NCBI GenBank assembly: GCA_025964295.1
Contig: JAOPZD010000214.1
Coordinates: forward strand, 1-5,548
Length of the DNA stretch: 5,548 nucleotides
Direction of reading: 5' to 3'
DNA from: Conexibacter sp.
GTDB lineage: Bacteria; Actinomycetota; Thermoleophilia; Solirubrobacterales; Solirubrobacteraceae
Positions 1-5,087 of the stretch are shown one piece after another. Position 1 is the first letter of the stretch; the number at the start of each line of letters is the position of its first letter. The notes beneath the pieces are model-generated. The model made no database searches and was not told where the DNA came from. It worked only from the letters and a program-made list of their open reading frames with translations. A program made the position numbers and the translations under genes.

Positions 1-1081
1 CGGCGCGCTCGCGCATCCCGCGCAGCCCGCCGCCCTCGGCGCCGCGCGCGGTGGCCGGCTGGCCGGTGTTGACGATCTCCAGGCGCAGCCGCGGGCCGGT
101 CCAGCGCAGGTCGACGGCGGCCTCGACGCCGGGGCCGGCGTGCTTGAGCGCGTTGGTCAGCGCCTCCTGGACGATGCGGAAGGCGGCGAGCTGCAGGCCG
201 CCGGAGACGTGCTCGGGCGCGGCGCCGGCGAGCGTGATGGTGGTCGGCACGCCGGCCGCGCGGACCTGCTCGACCAGGACGTCGAGCTGGTCGATCCCGG
301 GCTGGGGCGCGCGCTGGCCGGCCGGCTCGTCCTCCCGCAGCACCCCGAGCAGGCGGCGCATCTCGGTCAGCGCCTCGCGGCCGGTGCGCGACGCGTTGCG
401 CGTGGCCACCTCGGCGCGGTCGGGGTCGTCGCGCATCGCGTAGGTGGCGCCGTCGGCCAGCGCGATCATCACCGACAGGTTGTGGGCGACGATGTCGTGC
501 ATCTCGCGCGCGATGCGGGCGCGCTCGCCGGCCGCCGACAGCCGGCCCTGCTGGTCGCGCTCGGCCTCCAGCCGCGCGGCACGCTCGCGCAGCGAGTCCA
601 GCAGCGCCTGGCGATGGCGGACGTTGACGCCGAGCACGCCGGCGGCGGTGGCCAGGCCCGAGAGCGCGACGATGACGTCGAGCGGATGGCCGTGGGGCGC
701 CCAGCGCAGGCTGGCCATGACGATGCCGACCTCCAGCACCGCGGCCGCCAGCAGCGTGGTGCGCAGCGGCTGGGTCGCCGCGACGGTGTAGAGCGCGACG
801 AGCAGCGCGCTGTCGCCGAAGGCCCGGATGTCGAGCGCCCACTGGACGACCGCCACCGCCGTGATGACGGCGAAGACCGCGACGGGCCGGTGCCGGCGCC
901 ACAGCAGCGGCAGCGCCAGCGCGACGGTGAACAGCCAGGCCGTCAGCCCCTCGTGGTCGTCGGGCCCGCGCAGCGAGCCGAGGGCGACGATGACCGCGAC
1001 GACGACCGCGTCGAGCGCCCAGCGACGCTGGGCGCTCCATGCCGACAGCCGCGTCAGGTGCGGGTTCGGGCCGTTCGTCAC
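1..1081 (-). CDS. DesK/NarX-type sensor histidine kinase (3' end cut off by window edge)
   Basis: This is a membrane sensor kinase that should autophosphorylate on histidine and pass the phosphate to a cognate response regulator. I translated it by hand from a GTG at 1079-1081; 360 residues lie in the window and the last few dozen are missing. Residues 22-152 form about five or six hydrophobic membrane segments with only short loops. A charged, probably coiled-coil linker follows (about 153-190). The HisKA_3 phosphoacceptor motif is REMHDIVAHNLSVM, with His195 as the predicted phosphosite. The ATPase domain shows the N-box EALTNALKHA (Asn310), and the window ends in the G-box GGGLRGMRERA. There is no large extracellular sensor domain, so it probably senses within the membrane or through the adjacent transporter. 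It starts 24 bp after the permease stop and is likely in the same operon. A weak GGTGGA lies just upstream of the GTG. Family assignment is firm; the exact start is less certain, and the signal is unknown. Confidence 0.93.
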   Translation of the reverse strand, partial: MTNGPNPHLTRLSAWSAQRRWALDAVVVAVIVALGSLRGPDDHEGLTAWLFTVALALPLLWRRHRPVAVFAVITAVAVVQWALDIRAFGDSALLVALYTVAATQPLRTTLLAAAVLEVGIVMASLRWAPHGHPLDVIVALSGLATAAGVLGVNVRHRQALLDSLRERAARLEAERDQQGRLSAAGERARIAREMHDIVAHNLSVMIALADGATYAMRDDPDRAEVATRNASRTGREALTEMRRLLGVLREDEPAGQRAPQPGIDQLDVLVEQVRAAGVPTTITLAGAAPEHVSGGLQLAAFRIVQEALTNALKHAGPGVEAAVDLRWTGPRLRLEIVNTGQPATARGAEGGGLRGMRERA

Positions 1082-1105
1082 GCGTCCACCGTAGCCCCGC
1101 GGCGC

Positions 1106-1948
1106 TCAGGCGTCGCGGCGCAGGAGCCCGATCGCGGCCGCCCCGACGGCGAGCGCCGCGTACCCGCAGAACAGCGCGAAGCCCGTCCACGGCGCGAGGT
1201 GGTGGCTGTTCTCGAAGGTGCTCGTCGTGACGGCGAAGCCGGCGTTGAGGGGCAGGTAGGGGTTGACGGAGTCCGCGACCGACGCCGGCAGGATGCCGGT
1301 GATCCCGGGCAGGACGAAGAGCAGGAACACGAACAGCGCGATGCCGCCGGCGGTGTTGCGGACCAGGCCGCCGATGCCGACCGACAGGGCGCCCAGGACG
1401 GTGAGGAAGAGCGCCGTGCCGACGACCGCGCGCAGCGCGTGGGGATCGCTCAGCGCGTGCTGCTGGTGGTGCTGGCGCACGATCGCCTGGACCGCGAAGA
1501 ACGACACGAAGGAGGAGATCAGCATCAACACGAAGGTGACCGCGGAGAAGACCCCCAACTTGGCCCACAGCACGGGCAGTCGCTTGGGGACGGCCATGAA
1601 GCTCGACCGGATCATGCCGGTGGAGTACTCGCCGGAGATCACCAGCACGCCGAGCACGCCGATGGCCAGCTGGGCGAGGTGGTAGCCGCCGACGCCGGTG
1701 TCGATCGAGTCATAGACGGCGCGCTCATGGGGGTCGAGGTGGGTCCAGCGGCTCATCTGCACGGCGGCGACGAGGATCCCGAGGCCCGCCATCGCGACGA
1801 CGGCGGCCAGCAGCGACCAGCGCGTCGAGCGCAGCGTCCACAGCTTGGTCCACTCCGAGCGCACGACGTTGAGCTGCGTCACGCGCCCGCGGGGCGCGGT
1901 GGTGTGGAGGTTGGGGCGGTCGGTCGCGGTGGCGACGGCGGTGCTCAT
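1106..1948 (-). CDS. ABC-2 family transporter permease subunit
   Basis: This is a 280-residue integral membrane subunit that pairs with the ATPase encoded immediately upstream. After a polar N-terminus of about 25 residues comes the segment RSEWTKLWTLRSTRWSLL, typical of actinobacterial ABC-2 permeases. About six hydrophobic segments follow, at roughly 44-64, 89-104, 133-157, 171-194, 200-221 and 255-275. The cytoplasmic-loop signature ISGEYSTGMIRSSF (about 104-117) is typical of YhaP/BcrB-like permeases. The ATG at 1946-1948 overlaps the ATPase stop codon (ATGA), indicating translational coupling, and a GGAG lies 8 nt upstream (1957-1960). Length and topology are normal for a six-TM half-transporter permease, and the gene is intact. 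The substrate cannot be read from the sequence. Relatives include peptide-antibiotic exporters of the BcrB type and poorly characterised Na+ or lipid exporters. Confidence 0.93.
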   Translation of the reverse strand: MSTAVATATDRPNLHTTAPRGRVTQLNVVRSEWTKLWTLRSTRWSLLAAVVAMAGLGILVAAVQMSRWTHLDPHERAVYDSIDTGVGGYHLAQLAIGVLGVLVISGEYSTGMIRSSFMAVPKRLPVLWAKLGVFSAVTFVLMLISSFVSFFAVQAIVRQHHQQHALSDPHALRAVVGTALFLTVLGALSVGIGGLVRNTAGGIALFVFLLFVLPGITGILPASVADSVNPYLPLNAGFAVTTSTFENSHHLAPWTGFALFCGYAALAVGAAAIGLLRRDA

Positions 1949-2892
1949 GCGGCTTGCTCCAGATCGGAGGGGGCGGGGGAGGGGAACGCGGCGGCGTGGT
2001 ACTCGACCGCGTCGCCGGTGAGGCGCATGAACGCCTCCTCCAGCGAGGCGGTCTGCGGGGTCAGCTCGTGCAGGACGATCGCGTGGGCGGCGGCGAGCGC
2101 GCCGATGCGCTCGTTGCCCACGCCGCGGACCTCGAGCACCCCGCGCTCGCCGCTGGCGACGGTCGCGCCCTCGGCGGTCAGCAGGTCGCGCAGCGCGGTC
2201 GCGTCGGGCGTGCGGACGCGGATCGCCGCGTTCGAGGAGGCCTGGGCGACGATGTCGGCGACCGACGTGTCGGCGATCAGGCGCCCCTTGCCGACGACCA
2301 CCAGGTGCTCGGCGGTCAGGGCGATCTCGCTCATCAGGTGCGAGGACAGGAACACGGTCCGGCCCTCGGCGGCCAGGCCCTTGAGCAGGTTGCGGATCCA
2401 CAGGATGCCCTCGGGGTCCAGGCCGTTGGCGGGCTCGTCGAGGATGACCGCGGCGGGGTCGCCGAGCAGCGCCGAGGCGATGCCGAGCCGCTGGCCCATG
2501 CCCAGCGAGAACCCGCCGACGCGCTTGCGCGCCACGTGGGTCAGGCCGACCAGGTCGATGACCTCGTCGACGCGCGAGCGGGGGATGCCGTGCGTCTGGG
2601 CCATCGCCAGCAGGTGGTTGTAGGCCGAGCGGCCGGTGTGGATGGCCCGCGCCTCGAGCATCGCGTCGATCTCGTGCAGAGGCGCCGAGAGGTCGCGGTA
2701 GTCCTTGCCGTTGACCGTGGTGGTGCCGCGCGTCGGCGCGTCCAACCCCAGGATCATGCGCATGGTGGTGGACTTGCCTGCGCCGTTGGGGCCCAGGAAG
2801 CCCGTCACGATGCCGGGCCGGACGGTGAAGGTCAGGTCCTCGACCGCCACCTTCTCGCCGTAGCGCTTGGTCACGTGCTCGACTTCGATCAT
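1945..2892 (-). CDS. ABC transporter ATP-binding protein (BcrA/YhaQ-like)
   Basis: This 315-residue nucleotide-binding subunit drives the permease encoded next to it. It has Walker A GPNGAGKST (34-42), signature SLGMGQRLG (129-137, a variant of LSGGQ), Walker B AVILDEP (148-154) with catalytic Glu153, D-loop ANGLD (155-159) and H-loop His185 in SSHLMSE. Glu80 in MLEARA sits where other ABC proteins have the Q-loop glutamine, a substitution I associate with the BcrA/antibiotic-export branch. A C-terminal accessory region of about 100 residues ends in an alanine/proline-rich tail. I chose the ATG at 2890-2892 because family members usually begin MIEVEHVTKRYG. An in-frame ATG at 2899-2901 would add Met-Val-Asp and cannot be excluded, since neither start has a well-spaced Shine-Dalgarno. 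It is the first gene of the minus-strand operon and overlaps the permease by 4 bp. The cargo is unknown. Confidence 0.94.
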   Translation of the reverse strand: MIEVEHVTKRYGEKVAVEDLTFTVRPGIVTGFLGPNGAGKSTTMRMILGLDAPTRGTTTVNGKDYRDLSAPLHEIDAMLEARAIHTGRSAYNHLLAMAQTHGIPRSRVDEVIDLVGLTHVARKRVGGFSLGMGQRLGIASALLGDPAAVILDEPANGLDPEGILWIRNLLKGLAAEGRTVFLSSHLMSEIALTAEHLVVVGKGRLIADTSVADIVAQASSNAAIRVRTPDATALRDLLTAEGATVASGERGVLEVRGVGNERIGALAAAHAIVLHELTPQTASLEEAFMRLTGDAVEYHAAAFPSPAPSDLEQAA

Positions 2893-2993
2893 GTCCACCA
2901 TGATCGGCGACCGGTGAGCCGAGCACCATCGGCCGCGAGGATGCACTTGTCCCTCGGCGGGGTCCGCCTCAGGTCGTACGCTCATGTCCCATG

Positions 2994-3019
2994 TGAACGC
3001 GATGTTCATGTCGCGTTCA
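2994..3019. repeat. Perfect 9-bp inverted repeat, candidate operator
   Basis: The left arm TGAACGCGA (2994-3002) and right arm TCGCGTTCA (3011-3019) are exact reverse complements separated by 8 bp. The arm-to-arm repeat of about 17 bp suits a dimeric DNA-binding protein. It lies midway in the divergent intergenic region, about 100 bp from the ATPase start and about 30 bp before the PAP2 start. A NarL/LuxR-type response regulator partnered with the nearby DesK-type kinase is one candidate binder. The right arm is shared with the GTTCA direct repeat, so the two readings compete for the same bases. Confidence 0.5.
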
Positions 3020-3020
3020 G
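3004..3020 (+). promoter_or_regulatory. PHO-box-like direct repeat upstream of the PAP2 gene
   Basis: Two GTTCA units begin at 3004 and 3015, exactly 11 bp apart (GTTCATGTCGCGTTCAG). Actinobacterial PhoP and RegX3 sites are built from roughly 11-bp direct repeats with a GTTCA core, so the spacing and core both match. A third, degenerate unit may start at 3026 (GTCAC). The hexamer GATCAT (3032-3037) begins 12 bp after the second repeat ends and could be a -10. The predicted transcript start would then fall close to the ATG at 3047. The match is by eye and the binder is inferred. Confidence 0.4.
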
Positions 3021-3046
3021 GGACGGTCACGGATCATGGGACGCCG

Positions 3047-3652
3047 ATGGATCTCTCGCTCGTCAAGCACCTCAACAAGCTGTTCGCCCACCACGACGGC
3101 CTCGAGGACCCGCTCGTCGCCTACGCCAACGCCTCGGAGATCCTGTTCCTGGGCGCGTTGGTGGTGGCCTTCGTCGTCGTCGGCGGCCGCCGCGGCGTCG
3201 CGACGCGGCGCGCCGTCGTCTCCGCCGGGCTCAGCGCCGCCCTCGCGCTGGTCGCGGCCCAGGTCATCAGCCGCCTGGTCGACCGGCCGCGGCCGTTCGT
3301 CGACCACCCCCGCGCCGTCCACCTCTTCGCGACCCACGCGGCCGACGCCGGCTTCCCCAGCGACCATGCGACCGCGGCGTTCGCGATCGCCGTCGCGCTG
3401 CTGCTGCGCTCGCGCGCCTGGGGCGCGGCGGCGCTGGTCGCCGCCACGATCCTGGCGGTGACGCGCGTCGCGATGGGCATCCACTACCCGACCGACGTGC
3501 TCGGCGGGGCCCTGATCGGGGCGCTGGCCGCGCTCGTGCTGCACCATCCCCGCATCCGGCGCCTGACCGACGCGCTCGCCGACCGGGTCGGCGCGCTGCG
3601 CCCGGGCCGCCGGCCCGCCGACGCGCCGCTCGAGCACGCCCGCGCGTCGTGA
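3047..3652 (+). CDS. PAP2-family phosphatase, BcrC-like (putative undecaprenyl-diphosphatase)
   Basis: This 201-residue multi-TM phosphatase probably dephosphorylates undecaprenyl pyrophosphate or a related lipid phosphate at the outer face of the membrane, recycling the carrier for cell-wall synthesis. Seen directly: motif C1 RLVDRPRPF (Arg82-Pro83), motif C2 PSDH (104-107, His107) within HAADAGFPSDHAT, and motif C3 TRVAMGIHYPTD (Arg140, nucleophile His146, Asp150). The usual C1 lysine position is Ser75. The wording HAAD..FPSDHAT resembles the BcrC/YbjG branch rather than plant or yeast PAP2 enzymes. Hydrophobic segments lie near 30-46, 55-74, 108-120, 126-140 and 150-165, with a charged C-terminal tail. 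I chose the ATG at 3047 because related proteins start close to MDLSLV. An in-frame ATG at 2984 would read through the inverted and direct repeats and add 21 unlikely residues. The gene is transcribed away from the ABC/kinase operon. A generic lipid phosphatase role is the alternative. Confidence 0.88.
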   Translation: MDLSLVKHLNKLFAHHDGLEDPLVAYANASEILFLGALVVAFVVVGGRRGVATRRAVVSAGLSAALALVAAQVISRLVDRPRPFVDHPRAVHLFATHAADAGFPSDHATAAFAIAVALLLRSRAWGAAALVAATILAVTRVAMGIHYPTDVLGGALIGALAALVLHHPRIRRLTDALADRVGALRPGRRPADAPLEHARAS

Positions 3653-3725
3653 CGGCCGGTCGACAGGGCGACCCGCCGGTGGGATCCTCGTCGCATCACC
3701 TCCGTCACCGACGGGTGCCGATGTC

Positions 3726-3743
3726 GACCCGCCGGGACGGGTC
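3726..3743 (+). repeat. Short hairpin just upstream of the UspA-like gene's ribosome binding site
   Basis: GACCCG (3726-3731) and CGGGTC (3738-3743) form a perfect 6-bp stem with a 6-nt loop, ending 6 nt before the GGAGG. There is no T-tract, so it is a poor intrinsic terminator for the PAP2 gene. It could be a 5' UTR structure or an operator half-site pair, or chance in GC-rich DNA. The rest of the 108-bp gap (3653-3760) shows nothing else I can name. Confidence 0.3.
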
Positions 3744-3749
3744 ACCCAT

Positions 3750-3754
3750 GGAGG
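3750..3754 (+). promoter_or_regulatory. Strong Shine-Dalgarno of the UspA-like gene
   Basis: GGAGG lies 6 nt before the ATG at 3761. It is the clearest ribosome binding site in the window and decides the start in favour of the ATG over the TTG at 3755. The contrast with the PAP2 and last genes, which lack such a site, is notable. Confidence 0.85.
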
Positions 3755-3760
3755 TTGCTG

Positions 3761-4207
3761 ATGTCTCCCGGGCTCACCCGCGTCCTGCTCGTCACCGATC
3801 ACGTCGAGCCCACGTCGGCGCTGCTTGAAGGCCTGCGGCTGCGCGCCGCGCTCGGTCCGGTCGAGGTCCGGATCATCGTGCCCAACCCCGCCGCCGCCGA
3901 GTGGCACCCGCTGCACCCCGAGCGTCACCGCAAGGCCGAGGAGGCCATGCGCGTGCTGGCCCGCACCGTGCCGCTCATCGAAGAGCTGTGCGCTGTGGAG
4001 GCCACCGGCTTCGTGTCGCTCGACCACGATCCGATGGACGCGATCGAGCAGAGCCTCGACGAGGAGCGCTTCGACGAGATCGTGGTCTCGATGGCGCCGC
4101 ACGGCCTCACCCGCCGGCTCCACCTCGACCTCGCGCACCGGCTGGCGCACCTGCACGTCCCGGTCACCGAGCTGACCGAGGTCTCTCGGGGAGCGGCCGT
4201 TGGCTAA
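3761..4207 (+). CDS. UspA-fold small cytoplasmic protein (universal-stress-like)
   Basis: This 148-residue soluble protein has the alternating beta/alpha pattern of a single Usp domain. It shows a first strand TRVLLVTDH (6-14) followed by a helix, a second strand VEVRIIVPNP (34-43), a long charged helix (about 52-78), the segment DHDPMDAIEQSL (88-99), the strand FDEIVVSMAP (104-113) and a last helix leading to HVPVTELT (132-139). The pattern resembles Usp-like domains found alone or at the C-terminus of some actinobacterial amino-acid permeases. The classical Usp ATP-binding motif G-x2-G-x9-G-(S/T) is absent: after the fourth strand comes MAPHGLTRRLHLD, so nucleotide binding is doubtful. It has a strong ribosome binding site and is followed by a large hairpin, suggesting a discrete, well-translated unit. 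The fold is fairly secure. Its function is unknown, though stress-related regulation is plausible. Confidence 0.75.
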   Translation: MSPGLTRVLLVTDHVEPTSALLEGLRLRAALGPVEVRIIVPNPAAAEWHPLHPERHRKAEEAMRVLARTVPLIEELCAVEATGFVSLDHDPMDAIEQSLDEERFDEIVVSMAPHGLTRRLHLDLAHRLAHLHVPVTELTEVSRGAAVG

Positions 4208-4213
4208 ACGCCT

Positions 4214-4252
4214 GCACCCGGCGCGCGGCGAGGGGCCGCGCGCCAAGGGTGC
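4214..4252 (+). terminator. Long GC-rich hairpin after the UspA-like gene, probable terminator
   Basis: Six bases after the TAA stop, GCACCC + GGCGCGCGGC (4214-4229) pairs with GCCGCGCGCC (4235-4244) and GGGTGC (4247-4252). This gives a 16-bp stem with a GAGGG loop and one 2-nt bulge (AA, 4245-4246). It is the most stable structure I found outside the coding regions. No uninterrupted U-tract follows (TTACCTGTT), as is common for terminators in high-GC actinobacteria. It ends 15 bp before the next gene's ATG, so it could also insulate or attenuate that gene. Confidence 0.7.
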
Positions 4253-4267
4253 TTACCTGTTGGGGCG

Positions 4268-5041
4268 ATGAGCTCCACGTTCCATGCCACGCTCATCAGC
4301 GTGGACCCGTTCGGCGACCGCTCCCGCGGCGGCTCCGGCGCGGCGTTCCTGGTGCTGCTGTCGTTCGTGACGTCGTTCCTGGCGATCCGCACGAGCGCGC
4401 GGCTGACGCGCGGCGTCTCGTGGTGGCCCGGCGCCGTCCGGACCGGCGACGTCCACATCCACCACCTCGTGTGGGGCATCTGCCTGATGATGCTCTCGGG
4501 GTTCCTGTCGTTCGTCACCACCGACGGCGGGCTGCTGGCCCACCTGACCGCCATCGGCTTCGGCGTCGGGGCGGGCTTCACGATGGACGAGTTCGCGCTG
4601 TGGGTGCACCTCGAGGACGTCTACTGGGAGAAGGAGGGCCGGCGCTCGGTCGACGCGGCGGTGATCGCCGTGGCCTTCGCGGCGCTCGTCGTCGTGGGCA
4701 CGACGCCGTTCGGCCTCGACGACCCCGAGTCGGTCACCGCGACCGCCGCGGTGGCGACCGTCGTCGTCCTGCTGGCGATCATGTGCTTCATGAAGGGCCG
4801 GATCCTGCTCGGGGTCCTGGGCCTGTTCGTGCCGGTCTTCGCCGTCGTCGGCGCGGTCCGGCTCGCCCAGCCCAACTCGCCCTGGGCGCGGCGCCGCTAC
4901 GGGCCCAAGCGGCTGGCCCGGGCGCAGGCGCGCTTCGCCGAGCACCGCGCGCTGGCGCGCTGGCGCCATCGCGTCATCGACGTGGTGATCGGCGCGCCGA
5001 CGCCGCGCGCGCCCGAGCCGGACGGTCCCGCGCCGGACTGA
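4268..5041 (+). CDS. Conserved polytopic membrane protein of unknown function (HIHH / DEFALW family)
   Basis: This is a 257-residue integral membrane protein whose exact role I cannot name. Hydrophobic segments lie near 25-41, 65-83, 90-112, 129-149, 158-175 and 178-199, about six passes. A strongly basic C-terminal tail (208-236) precedes a proline-rich end and is probably cytoplasmic. Two clusters stand out: DVHIHHLVWG (61-70) at the start of TM2, and MDEFALWVHLEDVYW (106-120) at the end of TM3. They place His63, His65, His66, Asp107, Glu108, His114, Glu116 and Asp117 in or near the membrane, which could form a metal or catalytic site; this is inference. I recall similar uncharacterised actinobacterial membrane proteins with both motifs. 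The ATG at 4268 has GGGG at 4262-4265, 2 nt upstream, so the ribosome binding site is weak. The gene is flanked by the upstream hairpin and by the repeat at 5045-5063, suggesting its own transcript. Confidence 0.82.
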   Translation: MSSTFHATLISVDPFGDRSRGGSGAAFLVLLSFVTSFLAIRTSARLTRGVSWWPGAVRTGDVHIHHLVWGICLMMLSGFLSFVTTDGGLLAHLTAIGFGVGAGFTMDEFALWVHLEDVYWEKEGRRSVDAAVIAVAFAALVVVGTTPFGLDDPESVTATAAVATVVVLLAIMCFMKGRILLGVLGLFVPVFAVVGAVRLAQPNSPWARRRYGPKRLARAQARFAEHRALARWRHRVIDVVIGAPTPRAPEPDGPAPD

Positions 5042-5044
5042 GCG

Positions 5045-5063
5045 GCGTTCAGGCAGCGTTCAG
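5045..5063 (+). promoter_or_regulatory. PHO-box-like direct repeat upstream of the last gene
   Basis: The octamer GCGTTCAG occurs twice, at 5045-5052 and 5056-5063, exactly 11 bp apart, and is the same octamer found at 3013-3020. The repeat starts 4 bp after the previous gene's stop. A -10-like TATCCC (5075-5080) follows after 11 bp, and the GTG start codon (5088) lies 7 bp beyond that hexamer. The arrangement is what an activator-dependent promoter without a -35 would look like. The binder (PhoP/RegX3-type) is inferred. Confidence 0.45.
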
Positions 5064-5087
5064 CACCGGCGGGCTATCCCTTGCCGG

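Larger units (their letters stand above)
2893..3046. promoter_or_regulatory. Divergent intergenic control region between the ABC operon and the PAP2 gene
   Basis: These roughly 150 bp separate two divergently transcribed units, so promoters in both directions must lie here. The stretch is less GC-rich than the genes. It contains a 9-bp perfect inverted repeat (2994-3019) overlapped by an 11-bp-spaced GTTCA direct repeat (3004-3019), both listed separately. I found no convincing sigma-70 -35/-10 pair with 16-18 bp spacing on either strand; TTGTCC (2947-2952) and TACGCT (2977-2982) are 24 bp apart, which is too far. A GATCAT hexamer is found a short distance before each start: plus strand at 3032-3037 before the PAP2 ATG, and, read on the minus strand, just before the ATPase ATG. 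The regulatory role is inferred from geometry only. Confidence 0.55.

Noticed and set aside
1082..1105. Possible promoter or terminator between permease and kinase
   Set aside because: The gap is only 24 bp and shows no hairpin or -10-like sequence. Co-transcription is the simpler reading.
140..2623. 827-codon plus-strand open frame covering the kinase, permease and ATPase genes
   Set aside because: It is antisense to three genes with clear domain motifs, and its translation is low-complexity Arg/Gly/Ala/Asp/Gln-rich with no recognisable motif. Long shadow frames are expected at this GC content.
2947..2982. TTGTCC / TACGCT as a sigma-70 promoter for the PAP2 gene
   Set aside because: The spacing of 24 bp is far from the usual 16-18 bp.
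2893..3030. ATPase start at 3030 giving a 45-residue N-terminal extension
   Set aside because: The extension crosses the divergent control region and precedes the canonical MIEVEHVTKRYG beginning, so it is non-coding.
2984..3046. Upstream in-frame ATG at 2984 as the PAP2 start
   Set aside because: The extra 21 residues are encoded by the palindrome and direct repeat, resemble no PAP2 N-terminus I know, and related proteins start at about MDLSLV.
3017..4246. 409-codon minus-strand open frame across the PAP2 and UspA-like genes
   Set aside because: It is antisense to two supported genes, has skewed Arg/Gly/Asp/Val composition, and ends up spanning intergenic repeats. It is a shadow frame.
4253..4267. 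TTACCT as a -10 for the membrane-protein gene
   Set aside because: It is a poor match to the -10 consensus and abuts the hairpin stem, with no supporting -35 or repeat upstream.
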